Source of the DNA: Canna indica
Lineage: Eukaryota; Streptophyta; Magnoliopsida; Zingiberales; Cannaceae
NCBI GenBank assembly: GCA_034359265.1
Contig: CP136893.1
Location: 48,805,501 to 48,869,500 of the forward strand
Length of the DNA: 64,000 nucleotides
Direction: 5' to 3'
Shown: piece by piece, positions 21,754 through 34,502 of the stretch
Layout: each line of letters opens with the position of its first letter
Numbering within the stretch: the first letter of the stretch is position 1
The notes under the pieces: generated by a model
Databases searched by the model: none
Told to the model about the DNA's origin: nothing
The model's input: the letters and a program-made list of their open reading frames with translations, nothing else
Translations under genes and position numbers: made by a program

Positions 21754-22717
21754 CGGTTGACTACGACCACGCTCTTCATTCCAGTCAAAATGACCTTTTC
21801 TATTGAGAGTACGCCAGACTATTTTTAGATAGAATTGTGCATACCATGGTACCCCAGTGATGATCATATCAGATCGAGGTATCCAATTCATAGCCCAATT
21901 TTGGTAGTCCTTTCAGGAGGCCTTGGGTACTCAGGTGAGGTTCAGCACAGCTTTACATCCGTAGACGGACGGACAATCAGAGAGAACCATCCAGATCCTG
22001 GAGGATATGTTGAAGGCGTGCGTTCTCAACCTGGCAGGCGGTTGGGAGAAACATCTGTCGTTGATTGAATTCGCCTACAATAATAGCTATCACAGTAGCA
22101 TTGGGATGGCCCCTTTCGAGGCCTTGTACGGGTAGAGATGCAGATCACTAGTGGGCTAGTTTGAGATAGGAGAGACTCTCATGGTGGGTCCTGACTTGAT
22201 CAAAGAGGCAGTGGAGAAGGTGAAGGTGATAAAAGAAAGGCTGTTGGCGGCTCAGAGCTGCCAAAAAATTTATGTTGATAAGAAGGCCAGAGAGTTGGAG
22301 TTCGCTGAAAGCGACTTGGTGTTCCTGAAGGTTTCCCCCATGAAAGGGGTAATCCAGTTTGGGAAGAAGGGGAAGTTGAGCCCTAGGTTCATTGAGTCTT
22401 TCCTTATTCTCAAGTAGAGGGGCGCTGTGGCTTACGAGCTGGCTTTGCCCCTTAGCCTGAGCAGAGTTCACCCAGTTTTTCATGTGTAAATGCTCTGGAG
22501 ATATGTGAGGGATGAGTCCCACGTGATCGAGCCGACTGTAGCTGAGGTCCAAGGAAATTCCCTTGGTAAAGGTCAGGTGGGAGCATCACACCGGGTAGGA
22601 AGCTACTTGGGATGTAGAGCAAGACATGAGGGAGCGCTACCCCTCCTTGTTCGAGGATATGGTGAGTCCCTATACTCTACCAAATTCGTGGACGAATTTT
22701 CCTTAAGGGGGGAAGGT
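21754..22717 (+). pseudogene. Gypsy integrase core and C-terminus of internal A (tail 2)
   Basis: Continuation of the pol cut at 12535: the sequence resumes with cggttgactacgacc, homologous to 28798 onward in internal B. It holds the decayed integrase core, the integrase C-terminus (22181-22417) and a chromodomain with the same ~68-bp deletion as tail 1 (22546/22547). Several in-frame stops, some shared with tail 1 (for example after LILK). The polypurine tract AAGGGGGGAAGG at 22705-22716 adjoins LTR2. Confidence 0.88.
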
Positions 22718-24925
22718 TGTAATACCCAAGATTTCCTAATATAAAAATTTTATTTGGTGCAACGCATGGGATTGGGGAATAGCGGGGTTGAGTCAAGAAA
22801 ATCGATGCGAATAGAAGTTATAGTTCAATTTGTTTGAGTCGTGAATTGTGTTTATATGATTTATGTGCTAGATCGATTCAAGTCGGGTTGAAATTGGGTT
22901 CGCGGGTCGAGTCGGAGCTCAATTCGGGCTCAGGTTGAGTTGAGTGAGGGAACTTAAGTCATGATAGCATTTGTGTCAAAAAGAAAGAGGGGGGATTAAA
23001 ACCCTCTCACCCCAGCTGTCGTGCGGCTCCAAGCAAGAGATAGCCAGACGTAGTCCGAGGGAAGAGGAAAGGGGAGAGGAGCTCGTGGACGGTGCTAGTT
23101 TCCTATCGTCGTCGGAGAAATCGGGATCGTCCTCATCTAGTCCATCTCCTTCATCCGATCAAGATGAGTGGTCTAACCGAGATCCATAGGGTAGGCGGGT
23201 AGCTGACCCAAGATATTGGGGATTTTGTCGATTTCTCATGATATTTCCATCATCTCATCGAAACTTTTTCCAAGATTTGATTCTCTTGTGTATATGTGGA
23301 TGAATGATGAATTTTCATAGAGTTTTCCTCGAATTTAGGCGTCGGCCGAATGAAGGAAAAAGGGGAAAGGTCATGCTGAATTTTTCCCCAATTTCCTAGA
23401 GCGGTTGAAACTTCTTGGATCAAATTCCTTGCAAGACTTGTGACTCAATTGTTCTTGTTCATGGTTGAGAGAGCCCTAATCTCACCTTGATAGGCTCGGC
23501 CGAGCATGATAACCCTTGTGTAGGGTTCGGTCGAGTGGCTAAGAATCTAGTATGGTTAGAATCTAGTAAGGAAATGTTCTTGAATGCACTAATATGGTTA
23601 GAATATAGTATGGAATGTGAATCATGGAAATTCTTCATTGTTTACCATGCTATTGTTAAATCTTTGCCATGTTAGACCAATTGTTTCCTTGTTGAAATTT
23701 TAGTAATTAAAAGCTGAATTTAATTTCCTTATTTTGGGAAATCATGTCATTATTCATGTGGATAGTTGTAGAACAAATTTCTTATGTTATATATGTTGTG
23801 ATGAACCCGAAATTAGACATTGTCATGCTTATGAAATGTGGTTACACTTAAGAAATATAATATATAAACTAGGTTTAAAACCTAGGGAAAGATAGCGAAC
23901 ATTAGTATTTGACTAGTGCGACTCGAGGAAGGGTCGGATACGGGTTGATGCCCGGGGATTAAGATGGATGATTTTTTTGAAACTTTGATTGTGTATTGTG
24001 ATTGAGATGGTCTACAGAGGAGTACCGATAGTCGGAACGACCAATACATGACTCAGCGGTGATTAGGGTCTTGAGATTGTACCAGCGGGCCCACTAAGTG
24101 TTAGACCCGAGTGGCGGAGGGTCTTGAGATTTCGTCAGTGGGCCACGTTGAGGGTAGACCCGAGTTGGGTGGGACTTGCTATCCCTAACCCGGTGGGATC
24201 CTGAGACTAGTTGACCATCCTAGTTGACAGGCCCAGTGATTGTTATTGACATTCCTTGTATGTTGTATAGGCAGGTGCGGTCGGGTACTGTATTGTGGTG
24301 AAGTTCGGATAGAGCCGAATCATTCATGCAGGATGAGGCCATAGTGGCCGAATGATACTTAGTCTGAATGAACCGATATTGCCAGACTGCTTATTTGCAT
24401 AGGTTGGTCAATTGACCGGTTACCATGATATGACGAGCATATACTCCTCATTTATGTGCTTGTATATATATTTATATGTTATCATATCAAGGATTCGGAA
24501 TGACTGCTCACTAAGTTCCTAATGAACTCACGGTTTCTTGTTTTGTTTCTTTTTTTGCAGAGCCTGACCAGTGAGGTTCGGCTTGGTGGCATGGTGTGAC
24601 TGGAGGGCAAGCGCTGTCGCACATCTCGTAGTAGGCAATCATGTATTTGTAGTCGTGATGATAGGTTTGTATCTAAGTAGTTTGTCGTTGAAGAACTTGT
24701 ATATGCTTTATACTTTGAAACTTGAGTTGTTTCCTTCGAATTTGAAATTATTAAAACTATTTTGACATTTGTTTTTTTTTAAATAAAGATTTGTGCCAGT
24801 GTCTTTTGGTCATGATACCTGGATGTACTGTGTTTTCTTTGGTGTAGTGGTTTAGTGCGTGTGGTAGGCTTCGGGGTATCGACACGTACCGTGGCCGATC
24901 ACGCACCCTGAGTTGGTGTGTGACA
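22718..24925 (+). repeat. Gypsy LTR2 (2208 bp), shared by internal A and internal B
   Basis: TGTAATACCC to GTGTGACA, nearly identical to LTR1 by eye. The leader splice donor seen in LTR1 is mutated here (GTGAGT to ATGAGT at 23164), while the acceptor (TTTTTTTGCAG, AG at 24559-24560) is kept. As the middle LTR of a tandem array it is the 3' LTR of A and 5' LTR of B. Confidence 0.9.
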
Positions 24926-24929
24926 AAGA

Positions 24930-24941
24930 TGGTATCAAAGC
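24930..24941 (+). promoter_or_regulatory. Primer-binding site of internal B, mutated
   Basis: Reads TGGTATCAAAGC: one G-to-A change from the initiator tRNA-Met complement found at 8622. Confidence 0.85.
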
Positions 24942-25136
24942 TTCTGGTTAGGTCTTGACTACGACTAGGAATTGGGTACCGTATGAGGCATATGCTAGCA
25001 TGTCGACATACAGTATAGTTATGCTACGAGATCAGGTGGCCACGACTACCCCTCAGAGTACCATGTGGTTAGTACTTTAAAAATTCAATTATAAGTTGTT
25101 GGTATTAATGCTAAAAAATTTCTTTATGTGAGTGTG

Positions 25137-26394
25137 ATGGAGACTCACAATGTTGCGTTGAGTGACAGCGGTAGTAATTCCATCAAATGCCAGGGCCGAT
25201 GCCGAGGTCAGGGTCGGGGACGAGGAAGGGAGCAGTCAGATGAGGGGGTGCAGGATCCCATAGTCACTCAACTGCAGACTTAGGTGGCCCAGTTGACAGA
25301 GGCGCTCCGTTGGGAGAAAGAGTTGAGGCAGTGGCAATAGCAGCCGCAACAGGTGGCCATGGTACCTGCAGTGCTAGAAGTGACTGAGCCAGTATTGTCG
25401 GTGGTCAAGTGGCCAACATGGGTGCAAACCTACGCAGACTTCGTTAAGCTAAGGCCGCCGGTGTTCACCGGGACTGATAGGCAGGTAGAGGTCATCGATT
25501 CTTTGGGTGACTGCTATGAGCTGTGTGTGGAGCTTGGGTGCTCATTCGAGTCAGCGGCTTGCACGGTAAGCCTACAGCTCAGAGGACTGGCAATGAACTG
25601 GCTACACACGTGGAGGGATCACAGGACAACAGATGCACCACCTCCTACGTGGGAGGTGTTCAGGGCAGTCGTAGTGGAGCAGTACTTACCACTGAGTGTC
25701 TGCGATAAGCGGGCAAGGGAATTTGAGATGCTACGTCAGATGGGTGGTATGCCCATGTCAGACTACGAGGTGAAGTTCACCAGGCTCTCTAAGTACCACC
25801 CCACCCCAGTGGCTACTGAGACCACTAGGGTCAAAAGGTTCGTCGGGGTGTTGAGACCCCAAATCAACATGCTAATCCATTATACCGAGGACACCATATT
25901 TGCTTGAGTAGTGGATGAGGCACTCAGGAAAGAAGCATTGGTGTTGTTTGAGAAATTTGACGGACCCGCAAAGAAGAAGTTCCGATCTCAGGGAGCAAGG
26001 GGTCGGCCTTTGCACTCCGAGGGGACTGTTGCCGCTGTGGACCACCAGCCGAGCCGAGGACACAGTAGTAGCTGGGACTGGGGAGGCCCGGGGTTAGGGG
26101 CAGCGCGATAGGTAGAGTCCGGGAATGCCACTCAGAAGTCAGAAATGCCACAGTGCGGTCACTATAATAGAAAGCACTAGGGGACTTGCTATGGCCGCAC
26201 AGATGCATGCTTCAGATGTGGGTAGGTCGGACATTTTAGGAAAGATCATCCGAACAGAGGTGGCCAGAGAACTGAGTAGTCGAAAGGAAAAGCACCGATG
26301 TCAGTTGGGTCAGTTACTCAGAAGGGTCCAATGCAGAGTAGGGGGCCACAAATTAATCACTCTGAGAGACTGTCTGCCCGAGTTTACGCCATAA
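25137..26394 (+). pseudogene. Gypsy gag, internal B
   Basis: Same layout as the gag at 8829: ATG at 25137, RG-rich N-terminus, stop-containing glutamine-rich linker, gag core open from 25353. The core ends at a TGA at about 25905, where the internal A copy has TGG (Trp), so this stop is private to B. In return, B reads through the position where A has its TGA at 9675 (continuing KKKFRSQGARGRP). The zinc-knuckle region at about 26150-26270 carries a TAG shared with A and the same lost last cysteine. Confidence 0.9.
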
Positions 26395-29300
26395 ACTATG
26401 ATGGAGCAGAGGCATCTACGGTAGTGGTGATAGGTACTACTTTAGTCAGTTCATCCATAGCTTATGTATTGTTTGACCCGAGTGCCACACACTCATTTGT
26501 ATCTGCTAAGTTGCTGCTAAGCTACCTATAGCACCTTCTTTACTTGATGTGTTGTACATCGTGTCTTCGCCCACAGGTGATACAATAATAGCCGAAACAA
26601 TTTTCCGCGACTGTGAGGTGCTGATATGCGATCATGCATTAAGGGCGGAGTTGACACTTCTACTAATGCTTGAACTAGATGTCATACTTGGCATGGATTG
26701 GCTGACGAATCACTTTGCATCAGTGAATTGTAGGGCTAAGACTGTTATTTTTAGTAAGCCCGGATTGCCACAGTTTATCTTCCAAGGAGATGGAAGGGGT
26801 GAGCGTATGGGAGTCATTTCAGCCCTGAAGGCTCGTACGTTAGTCATGGTCGGTTGTCAGTCCTTCTTGGCATTCGTATCATTGGCCGAGGAGGATAGAA
26901 ACCCGACAGGGAACATCGAAGAAACACCGGTGGTTCGCGAGTTCCCTGGCGTCCTTCCCAAAGGGCTACCTGATCTGCTGCCAAGAAGGGAAATAGAATT
27001 CTACATTGATTTGCAGCCCGGGATGAAGTCAATCTCCATCCTACCCTATAGGATGGCGTCGACCGAACTCAGGGAGTTAAAAATGTAGTTGCAAGAGTTG
27101 CTAGACTTGGGCTTACCCGACCGAGCGTATCACCATGGGGTGCTCCGGTGCTCTTCGTTAAGAAGAAAGATGGGCCCATGCGCATGTGTATCGACTATAG
27201 GCAGCTTAACAAGGTGACGATCAAGAATCGTTACCCACTACCAAGGATAGATGACCTGTTAGACCAACTGCAGGGAGCACAATGGTTTTCAAAGATTGAC
27301 TTAAGGTCGGGATACCATCAGCTGAGAATCCAGGACTGCGATGTGCCAAAGACTGCCTTCAGGACTCGCTATGGCCACTTCGAGTTCCTAGTGATGTCCT
27401 TTGGTTTAACCAATGCACCTGCGGCTCTCATGGATATGATGAACCGGGTGTTCAAGGAGTACCTAGACAGTTTTGTGGTCGTCTTCATTGATGACATCTT
27501 GGTATACTCCAAAAGTAAGGAAGAGCACTCCGAGCATTTGAGGATGGTCGAAGAAACCCTCAGAGAGCACCGGTTGTTTGCCAAATTCTCCAATTGTGAA
27601 TTCTGGTTGGAAAGTGTAGGGTTCCTGGACCATGTAGTGTCCAAGGAGGGGATAAGGGTAGATCCCGCAAAGGTGGAGGCAGTGCAGAACTGGAGACGGT
27701 CGACCAGCGTGATTGAGATCCACAGTTTCCTTGGGTTGGTCGGGTATTATCGGAAGTTTATAGAAAACTTCTCCACGATTGCAGCCCCTTTGACTCGGTT
27801 GACTCAGAAAAATGCCAAATTTGTATGGGATGACAAGTGTGAGGCGAGCTTTCAGAAGCTCAAAAAGTGCTTGATGTCAACGCCCATGTTGGCCGTACCT
27901 TTAGACTCAAGAGGATTCGTGGTCTACTGTGATGTCTCTCGGGTTAGCATGGGCTATGTTCTAATGCAGTTTGGCTGAGTCATAGCCTATGCGTTCCGCC
28001 AGTTAAATGTTCATGAGAAGAACTACCCGATGCATGATCTAGAGCTGGCAGTAGTGGTTTTTGCACTGAAGCTCTAGTGCCACTACCTATACGCGGAGGC
28101 CTGTGAGATTTATACTGATCACAAGAGCCTCCAGTACTTACTTACCCAAAAGGAGCTGAACCTCAGGCAGAGGAGATGGATGGAGCTCCTAAAGAACTAT
28201 GACTGCACTATTATGTTTCACCCAGGGAAAGCCAATGTAGTGGCGGATGCTCTGAGTAGAAAGTCCATGGGTAGCTTCGCCCATTTGGCAATCAGGAGAA
28301 GGCCACTAGCTCAGGAACTAGCACTGTGCCTGGATGGGGGAGCAGTCCTATCTACATCATATTAGGGTACCCTGGTGGCACACCTGGTTCACTAACAAGG
28401 GTTCTGGTCCGGAGAGGTGATGTAGATGACAGTTTTAGAGTTGACTCAGAGGGTGTCCTAAGGTTCAGAGACCGGATCATGGTGCCTGATATGGTAGAGG
28501 TGCGCATGCAGGCTTTGGAAATGGGCCACCGTTCCACTTAAACGATGCCTCTGGTGGCCACCAAAATGTACCAAGACTTAAGGCTGCACTACTGGTGAAA
28601 GGCATGAAAAGAGAGATAGCATAGTTTGTATCCAAGTGTTTGGTCTGCCATCAAGTGAAGGCCGAATACCTGAAAGCCATGGGGCAGCTACAGAACCTCG
28701 AGGTGCCCGAGTGGAAGTGGGAGAAGGTTACCATGGACCTAGTGACCGGGCTGCCTAGGTCAAGAGAAGGGTTTGATTCCATTTGGGGTGGTAGTGGATC
28801 GGTTGACTAAGACCGCACACTTCATTCCAGTCAAAATGACCTTTTCTATTGAGTAGTACGCCAAACTATTTTTAGACAGGATTGTGGCACTCCATAGTAA
28901 CCCAGTGATAGTCATATCAGATTGAGGTACCCAGTTCAAAGCCCGGTTTTGGCAGCCCTTTCAGGAGGCCTTTGGTACTCAGGTGCGGTTCAACACAGCT
29001 TTCCATCCGCAGATGGACTGACAGTCAGAGAGAATCATCAAGACCCTGGATGATATGCTGAGGGTATGCGTCCTCGACCGGGCAGGCGGTTGGGAGAAAT
29101 ATCTGTCGTTGATTGAATTTGCCTATAACAATAGCTATCACAATAGCATTAGGTTGGCCCCTTTCGAGGCCTTGTACGAGCAGAGATGAAGATCACTAGT
29201 GGGCTGGTTTGAGATATGAGAGACTCTCATGGTGGGTCCTGACTTGATCAAGGAGGTAGTGGAGAAGGTGAAGGTGATAAAAGAAAGGCTATTGGCGGCT

Positions 29301-29831
29301 CAGAGCCGCCAAAAAATTTATGTTGATAAGAAGGCCAGAGAGTTGGAGTTCGCTGAAGGCGACTTGGTGTTCCCGAAGGTTTCCCCCATGAAAGGGGTAA
29401 TCCAGTTTGGGAAGAAGGGGAAGTTGAGCCCTAGGTTCATTGGGCATTTCCTTATTCTCAAGTAGAGGGGTGCTATGGCTTACGAGCTGGCTTTTCCCCT
29501 TAGCCTGAGCAGAGTTCACCCAGTTTCTTGTGTCAATGCTCTGGAGATATGTGAGGGATGAGTCCCACTTGATCGAGCCGACTGCGGTTGAGGTGGACAC
29601 AACGGTCTCATATGAGGAGAGGTTAGTAAAGGTGCTTGACCGACAGATCAGGAAGTTGCGGTCCAAGGAAATTCCTTTGGTAAAGGTCAGGTGGGAGCAT
29701 CACACTGGGCAGGAAGCTACTTGGGAAGTAAAGCAAGACATGAGGGAGCGCTACCCCTCCTTGTTCGAGGATATGGTGAGTCCCTATACTCTACCAAATT
29801 CGAGGATGAATTTTCCTTAAGGGGGGAAGGT
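26395..29831 (+). pseudogene. Gypsy pol with integrase and chromodomain, internal B
   Basis: Order: protease, RT, RNase H, integrase, chromodomain. Protease keeps Asp but not Gly (LFDPSATHSF), then a one-base deletion at about 26510 shifts frame. CAG-to-TAG at 27086 adds a stop. RT (27148-27978) has D51 and D115/D116 and keeps the FVWDDKCEA residues missing from A. RNase H stops at 27976 and ~28074 are shared with A. The integrase N-part has lost about 70 bp near 28380. There is no copia insertion at ~28800: this is the empty site. The core is full of stops. The C-terminus (29229-29465) and a full-length chromodomain (29530-29820; VKVLDRQIRKLRSKEIPLVKVRWEHH, ATWEVKQDMRERYPSLF) are readable. 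Chromodomains steer integration to chromatin marks. Confidence 0.9.
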
Positions 29832-32010
29832 TGTAATAATCGGGAATAGCAGGGTTGAGTCACGAAAATCGACGTGAATAAATGATATAGTTCAATTTGT
29901 TTGACTCATGAATTATGTTTATATGATTTATGTGCTAGATCGATTCAAGTCGGGTTGAAATTGGGTTCACGGGTCGAGTCGGGGATCAATTTGGGCTTGG
30001 GTTGAGTTGAGTGAGGGAACTTAAGTGATGAGGGCATCTGCGTCAAAAAAAAGAGGGGGATTAAAACCCTCTCACCCCAGCCGCCGTGCGGCTCCAAGCA
30101 AGAGTGAGCCACACGCAGCCCGGGGGAAGAGGAAAGGGTAGGGGAGCTCGTGGATGGCGCCGGTCTCATGTCATCATCGGAGAAATCAGGATCATCCTCA
30201 TCTAGTCCATCTGCTTCATTCGATCAAGGTGGGTCTAACCGAGATCCATAGGGTAGGCGGGTAGCTAACCCAAGATATTGGGGATTTTATCGATTTCTCG
30301 TGGTATTTCCATCGTCTCGTCGAAACTTTTTCCAAGATTTGATTCTCTTGTGTATAAGTTGATGAATGATGAAGTTTCACGGAGTTTTCCTCGAATTTAG
30401 GGGTCGGCCGAATGAAGGAAAAAGGGGAAAGATCATGCGAATTTTTCCCCAATTTCCTAGAGCGGTTGAAACTTCTTGGATCAAATTCCTTGCAAGACTT
30501 GTGACTCAATTGTTTTTGTTCATAGTTGAGAGAGCCCTAATCTCTCCTTGGTAGGCTCGGCCGAGCATGATAACCCTTGCGTAGGGTTTGGTCGAGCGGG
30601 TAAGAATCTAGTATGGTTATAATCTAGTAAGAAAATGTTCTTGAATGCACTTATATGGTTAGAATATAGTATGGAATGTGAATCATGGAAATTCTTCATT
30701 GTTTACCATGCTATTGTTAAATCTTTGCCATGTTAGACCAATTGTTTCCTTGCTGAAATTTTAGTAATTAAAAGCTGATTTTAACATCCTTATTTTGGGA
30801 AATCATGTCATTATTCATGTGGATAGTTGTAGAATGAATTTCCTATGTTATATATGTTGTGATGAACCCGAAATTAGACATTTTCAAGCTTATGAAATAT
30901 GGTTACACTTAAGAAATATAATGTATAGATTAGATTTTACACCTAGGTAAAGATAGCGAACATTAGTATTCGACTAGTGCGACCTGAGGAAGGGTCGGAT
31001 ATGGGTTGATGCCCGGGGATTAAGATAGAAGTCTTTTTTGAAACTCTATTTGTGTATTGTGATTGAGATGGTCTACTGAGGAGTACTGATAGCCGGAACG
31101 GCTACTACTCGACTCAGCGGTGATTAGGGTATTGAGATTGCACCAGCGAGCCCTCTAGGTGTTGGACCTGAGTGGCGGAGGGTCTTGAGATTTCGTTAAT
31201 AGGTCACGCTGACGGTAGACCCGAGTTGGGTGGGACTAGCTATCCCTAACCCGGTGGGATCATGAGTTTATTTGACCATCCTAGTTGACGGGCCTGGTGA
31301 TTGTTATTCACATTACTTGTATGTTGTATAGGTTGGTGCGGTCGGGTACTATATTGTGGTGAAGGCCGGACAGAGCCGAACCATACATGCAGGATGAGGC
31401 CATAGTGGCCGAAAGATACTCAGTCTGAAGGAGCTGATATGGCCTGACTACTTATTTGCATAGGTTGGCCAATTGGCCGGTAACCATGATATGACGAGCA
31501 TAGACTCCTTATTTATGTGCTTGTGTATATATTTATATTTATATGTTATCATATCGGGGATTTAAGTGGAGGTTTGGAAGGATCACTCATTGAGTTCCTA
31601 GTGAACTCACGGTTTGTTGTTTTGTTTTGTTTTTTTTGCAGAGCTCGACCAGTGAGGTACGGCATGGCGGCATGGTGTGACTGGAGGGCAAGTGCTGGCG
31701 TAGATCTTGTAGCAGGCAGTCATGTAGTCGTAATCGTGTTGATAGGGTTGTTACACATGCACTGAGTAGTTTGTATTTGAAAAACTTGTATCTACTTTAG
31801 ACTTTGAAACTTGAGTTGTTTCCTTCGAATTTGAAATTATTAAAACTATTTTGATAATTTTTTTTAAATAAAGATTTGTGCCGCTGTCTTTTGTTCATGA
31901 TACCTGGATGTACGGTGTTTTCTTTGGTGTAGTGGTTTTGTGCATGTGGTAGGCTTCGTGGTACCGACATGTATCCTGGCCGGTCACGCACCCTGAATTG
32001 GGGCATGACA
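29832..32010 (+). repeat. Gypsy LTR3 (2179 bp), right end of the tandem array
   Basis: Starts TGTAATAATCGGG (about 45 bp near the start are deleted relative to LTR1) and ends GGGGCATGACA. Clearly more diverged from LTR1 and LTR2 than these are from each other. Leader-intron signals are kept: donor CAAG/GTGGGT (GT at 30229) and acceptor TTTTTTTTGCAG (AG at 31640-31641). The five bases after it (agaag, 32011-32015) should be the target duplication of the original insertion. Confidence 0.88.
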
Positions 32011-32911
32011 AGAAGTCCAGGTTGTGCATAGAAGATGAAATGACTATATATTAATTATTTTTAATGCTATTTATTCCTGCTATTTATCTTGAGTTAATGT
32101 TATTTTGAGTTAATGTCTTAGTATTAGTATATTACAGTATCCAATCACTTACTACTGTATATATTACAATATTGATAATTTGTTGATTAACTTGTCTTCA
32201 TTTATAATTAATTTTCCATGTTAATTCACTTGTACCTTCATGTTAATTAACTTGTCTTCATTGTTAGGATTGAAGATTATCGTCTTATATATAGGCTCTT
32301 TATGTATAATTAACTTGTCTGATATGGAGTTAGTCATCTGTCTGTTATATGCTATTCTTTTCAATGGTTTTTATGTTTCTTCTCCTATGTATAATTTTTC
32401 AGGTTACTTGTCTGGTATGGGTTATGTGCAATTCCTTCTCAAGTTAATTACTTATAATTTTTCATGTTATCTCAATCAAATATTAATTAGGTCAGTGTTT
32501 TTTGCTACTCTTCCTCTTTAAATATTCTCACATGTGCTTGAATTTTTACATGTTCTTCATGCTCAGTTACCCTAAAATTTTAAAAAAATATGCTCTGTTA
32601 TGTGCTTGAGGAGTTTTTGTTATGAAACTATGCTTGAAGAAATATAGTTTCCTTTTCTTATAATTTTCTTTTTCCTACAGATATCAATTAAGTAGTGGTC
32701 TTTTGATTTTAAGATTGTTGGACACTCATTTGGAGGTGGTATTTTGATTGCTGCACTGCTAACATATATTGTTTGGGAAACATATGATTTTTTATCAAGT
32801 AATTTCTTCACATTTGTTCCTGGTTGTCATATTTCAGCTTTTGTTACTTTTATAATATTTTATGTCTATGCTCATTTTGTTCTTATTTTGATCTTCTTTT
32901 TTGTTAATATG
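32011..32911. other. AT-rich unassigned DNA, left half of an insertion target
   Basis: No repeat I can name. It continues at 41765 once the gypsy at 32912-41759 is removed. A pyrimidine-rich acceptor-like TTTTTCCTACAG ends at about 32680 and a donor-like CAA/GTAATT is at about 32800. The segment between includes GHSFGGG, which looks like a hydrolase nucleophile elbow, but an in-frame stop lies shortly upstream and no other exon is identified. It may be an intron-rich gene relic or chance. Confidence 0.4.
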
Positions 32912-34502
32912 TGTCACGCCCCAACTCATGGTCGCGTGATCGGCCAGGGTTTATGTCCTACCATGAAGCCTACCACTTACACTGAATAGCGATCGGCCTA
33001 CCACTTATAAATATTGTTATAAATTTAGGGATCAAATCTAATCATGATATAACGATCGGCCCAAAACGAACCTACCAAACTGGGCAACGCTCGGCCAATA
33101 GAACCTTTTCAAGAACTGGTGGATCGGCTCTGCCCGACCTTTACCAAAAAATAATTATCCGGTTGCACGGCCCACATACCGGGGCCGTCGACTAGGATGG
33201 TCAACTAGACTCAGAAACCTACCGACAATGTAAGCACCCTATAATTTCCTTATAAGCATCTAGCGTCATTCGCTAGATTCTTTAAGTGAAAATTACATCT
33301 CATAAGAGTAGAAATGTCTGAATACAAATATGTCACAACACATAAGTTATAAGGGAAGTATTCTACAGCTACTACCATAAATAACAATATGCTTTCAACA
33401 ATAAGGTAATTAAATTCTGCATTTAATCAATAAATTCCAGCAAGGTAATAATTGATCTAACATAGTAGAAATTCAATACTAGTAAAATTAATGGAGGAAA
33501 TTCCTTAATATTTTGTGCCATAAGAAATTATAACCATATGTACACTATCAAAAACATTTCCTTATAGCATGATGTTCTCAATCTTTCAATACAAACATTT
33601 CATTTAATAATTTAGTGATCCATATGAAATCAATAATTTAATACACTATATGTGAATGTGAAACAACTCGAGCCCTTTTCCCCTCCTCACACCCACTCGG
33701 CCGAGCCTACCCAAGGCTACTCATGCTCGGCCGAGAGCAACCATGGTAGGGACAAAGGTTTTCGGACATGGTTGGGAGGAATCAAGTCATCAATCGCAAG
33801 AAAAACTCGATCTGAGGGCTTCCGACCACTCTAAGAAATTGGGGGAAATTTTGGCATGATGTTCCACCTTTTTCCTTCATGTGGCCGGCCCTAAGCATCA
33901 AGAAAAACGAACATCTAAAATGAGAATCCATACATCGATGAAGAACATGATTTAGGAATTCGAGAAACACCATTGATCAACAAGAACGATACACAAAATC
34001 TCGATTCATCGCTTCTACATGGTTCGGCCACACGCCTCGCCCTACTAACCGAGGCTCGACCACTCACCTTGATCACGGAAGGAGAATGGACGAGCGACGA
34101 CAATCTTGATATTTATTCGGCGCTGACCCCAAACTTTCCCCTCCTCCTTCTCTCTTCTCGAGCTACGTGTGGCTCCAATGATGAGCCACACGGCTGCTAG
34201 GGGGATGGGAGATTTATTCCCTCATTTCCCCTTGACCATTTTGCCCTTTCCACTCACTTAGCCCCTACTTGACTCAATTCGAGCCCAATTCGAGCCCTGA
34301 CTCGATCTGCAAACACGATTTCAGACTCGACTATGCTAAATCACCTTATGATTAAGAAGGAAGGAACATTTATCAAATAAAATTTCATCATGCTTAAATT
34401 ATACCTTCTACTCGTGGTGATTTCGCGACTCGACCCGACTAACTCCCGATCTGGTGCGCTACACCAAAATAATTTTTTTATTAGGAAACCTCGAGTCTTA
34501 CA
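32912..34502 (-). repeat. Gypsy family-2 3' LTR, internally deleted (1591 bp)
   Basis: Against its partner LTR it lacks two blocks: roughly 390 bp (partner 39575-39965, including the predicted splice acceptor) and roughly 365 bp (partner 40185-40545). The splice donor is present on the minus strand (CAAG/GTGAGTGG, intron start at 34067). The polypurine tract (AAGGGGAGAAGG, minus strand) is at 34504-34515. Confidence 0.88.
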
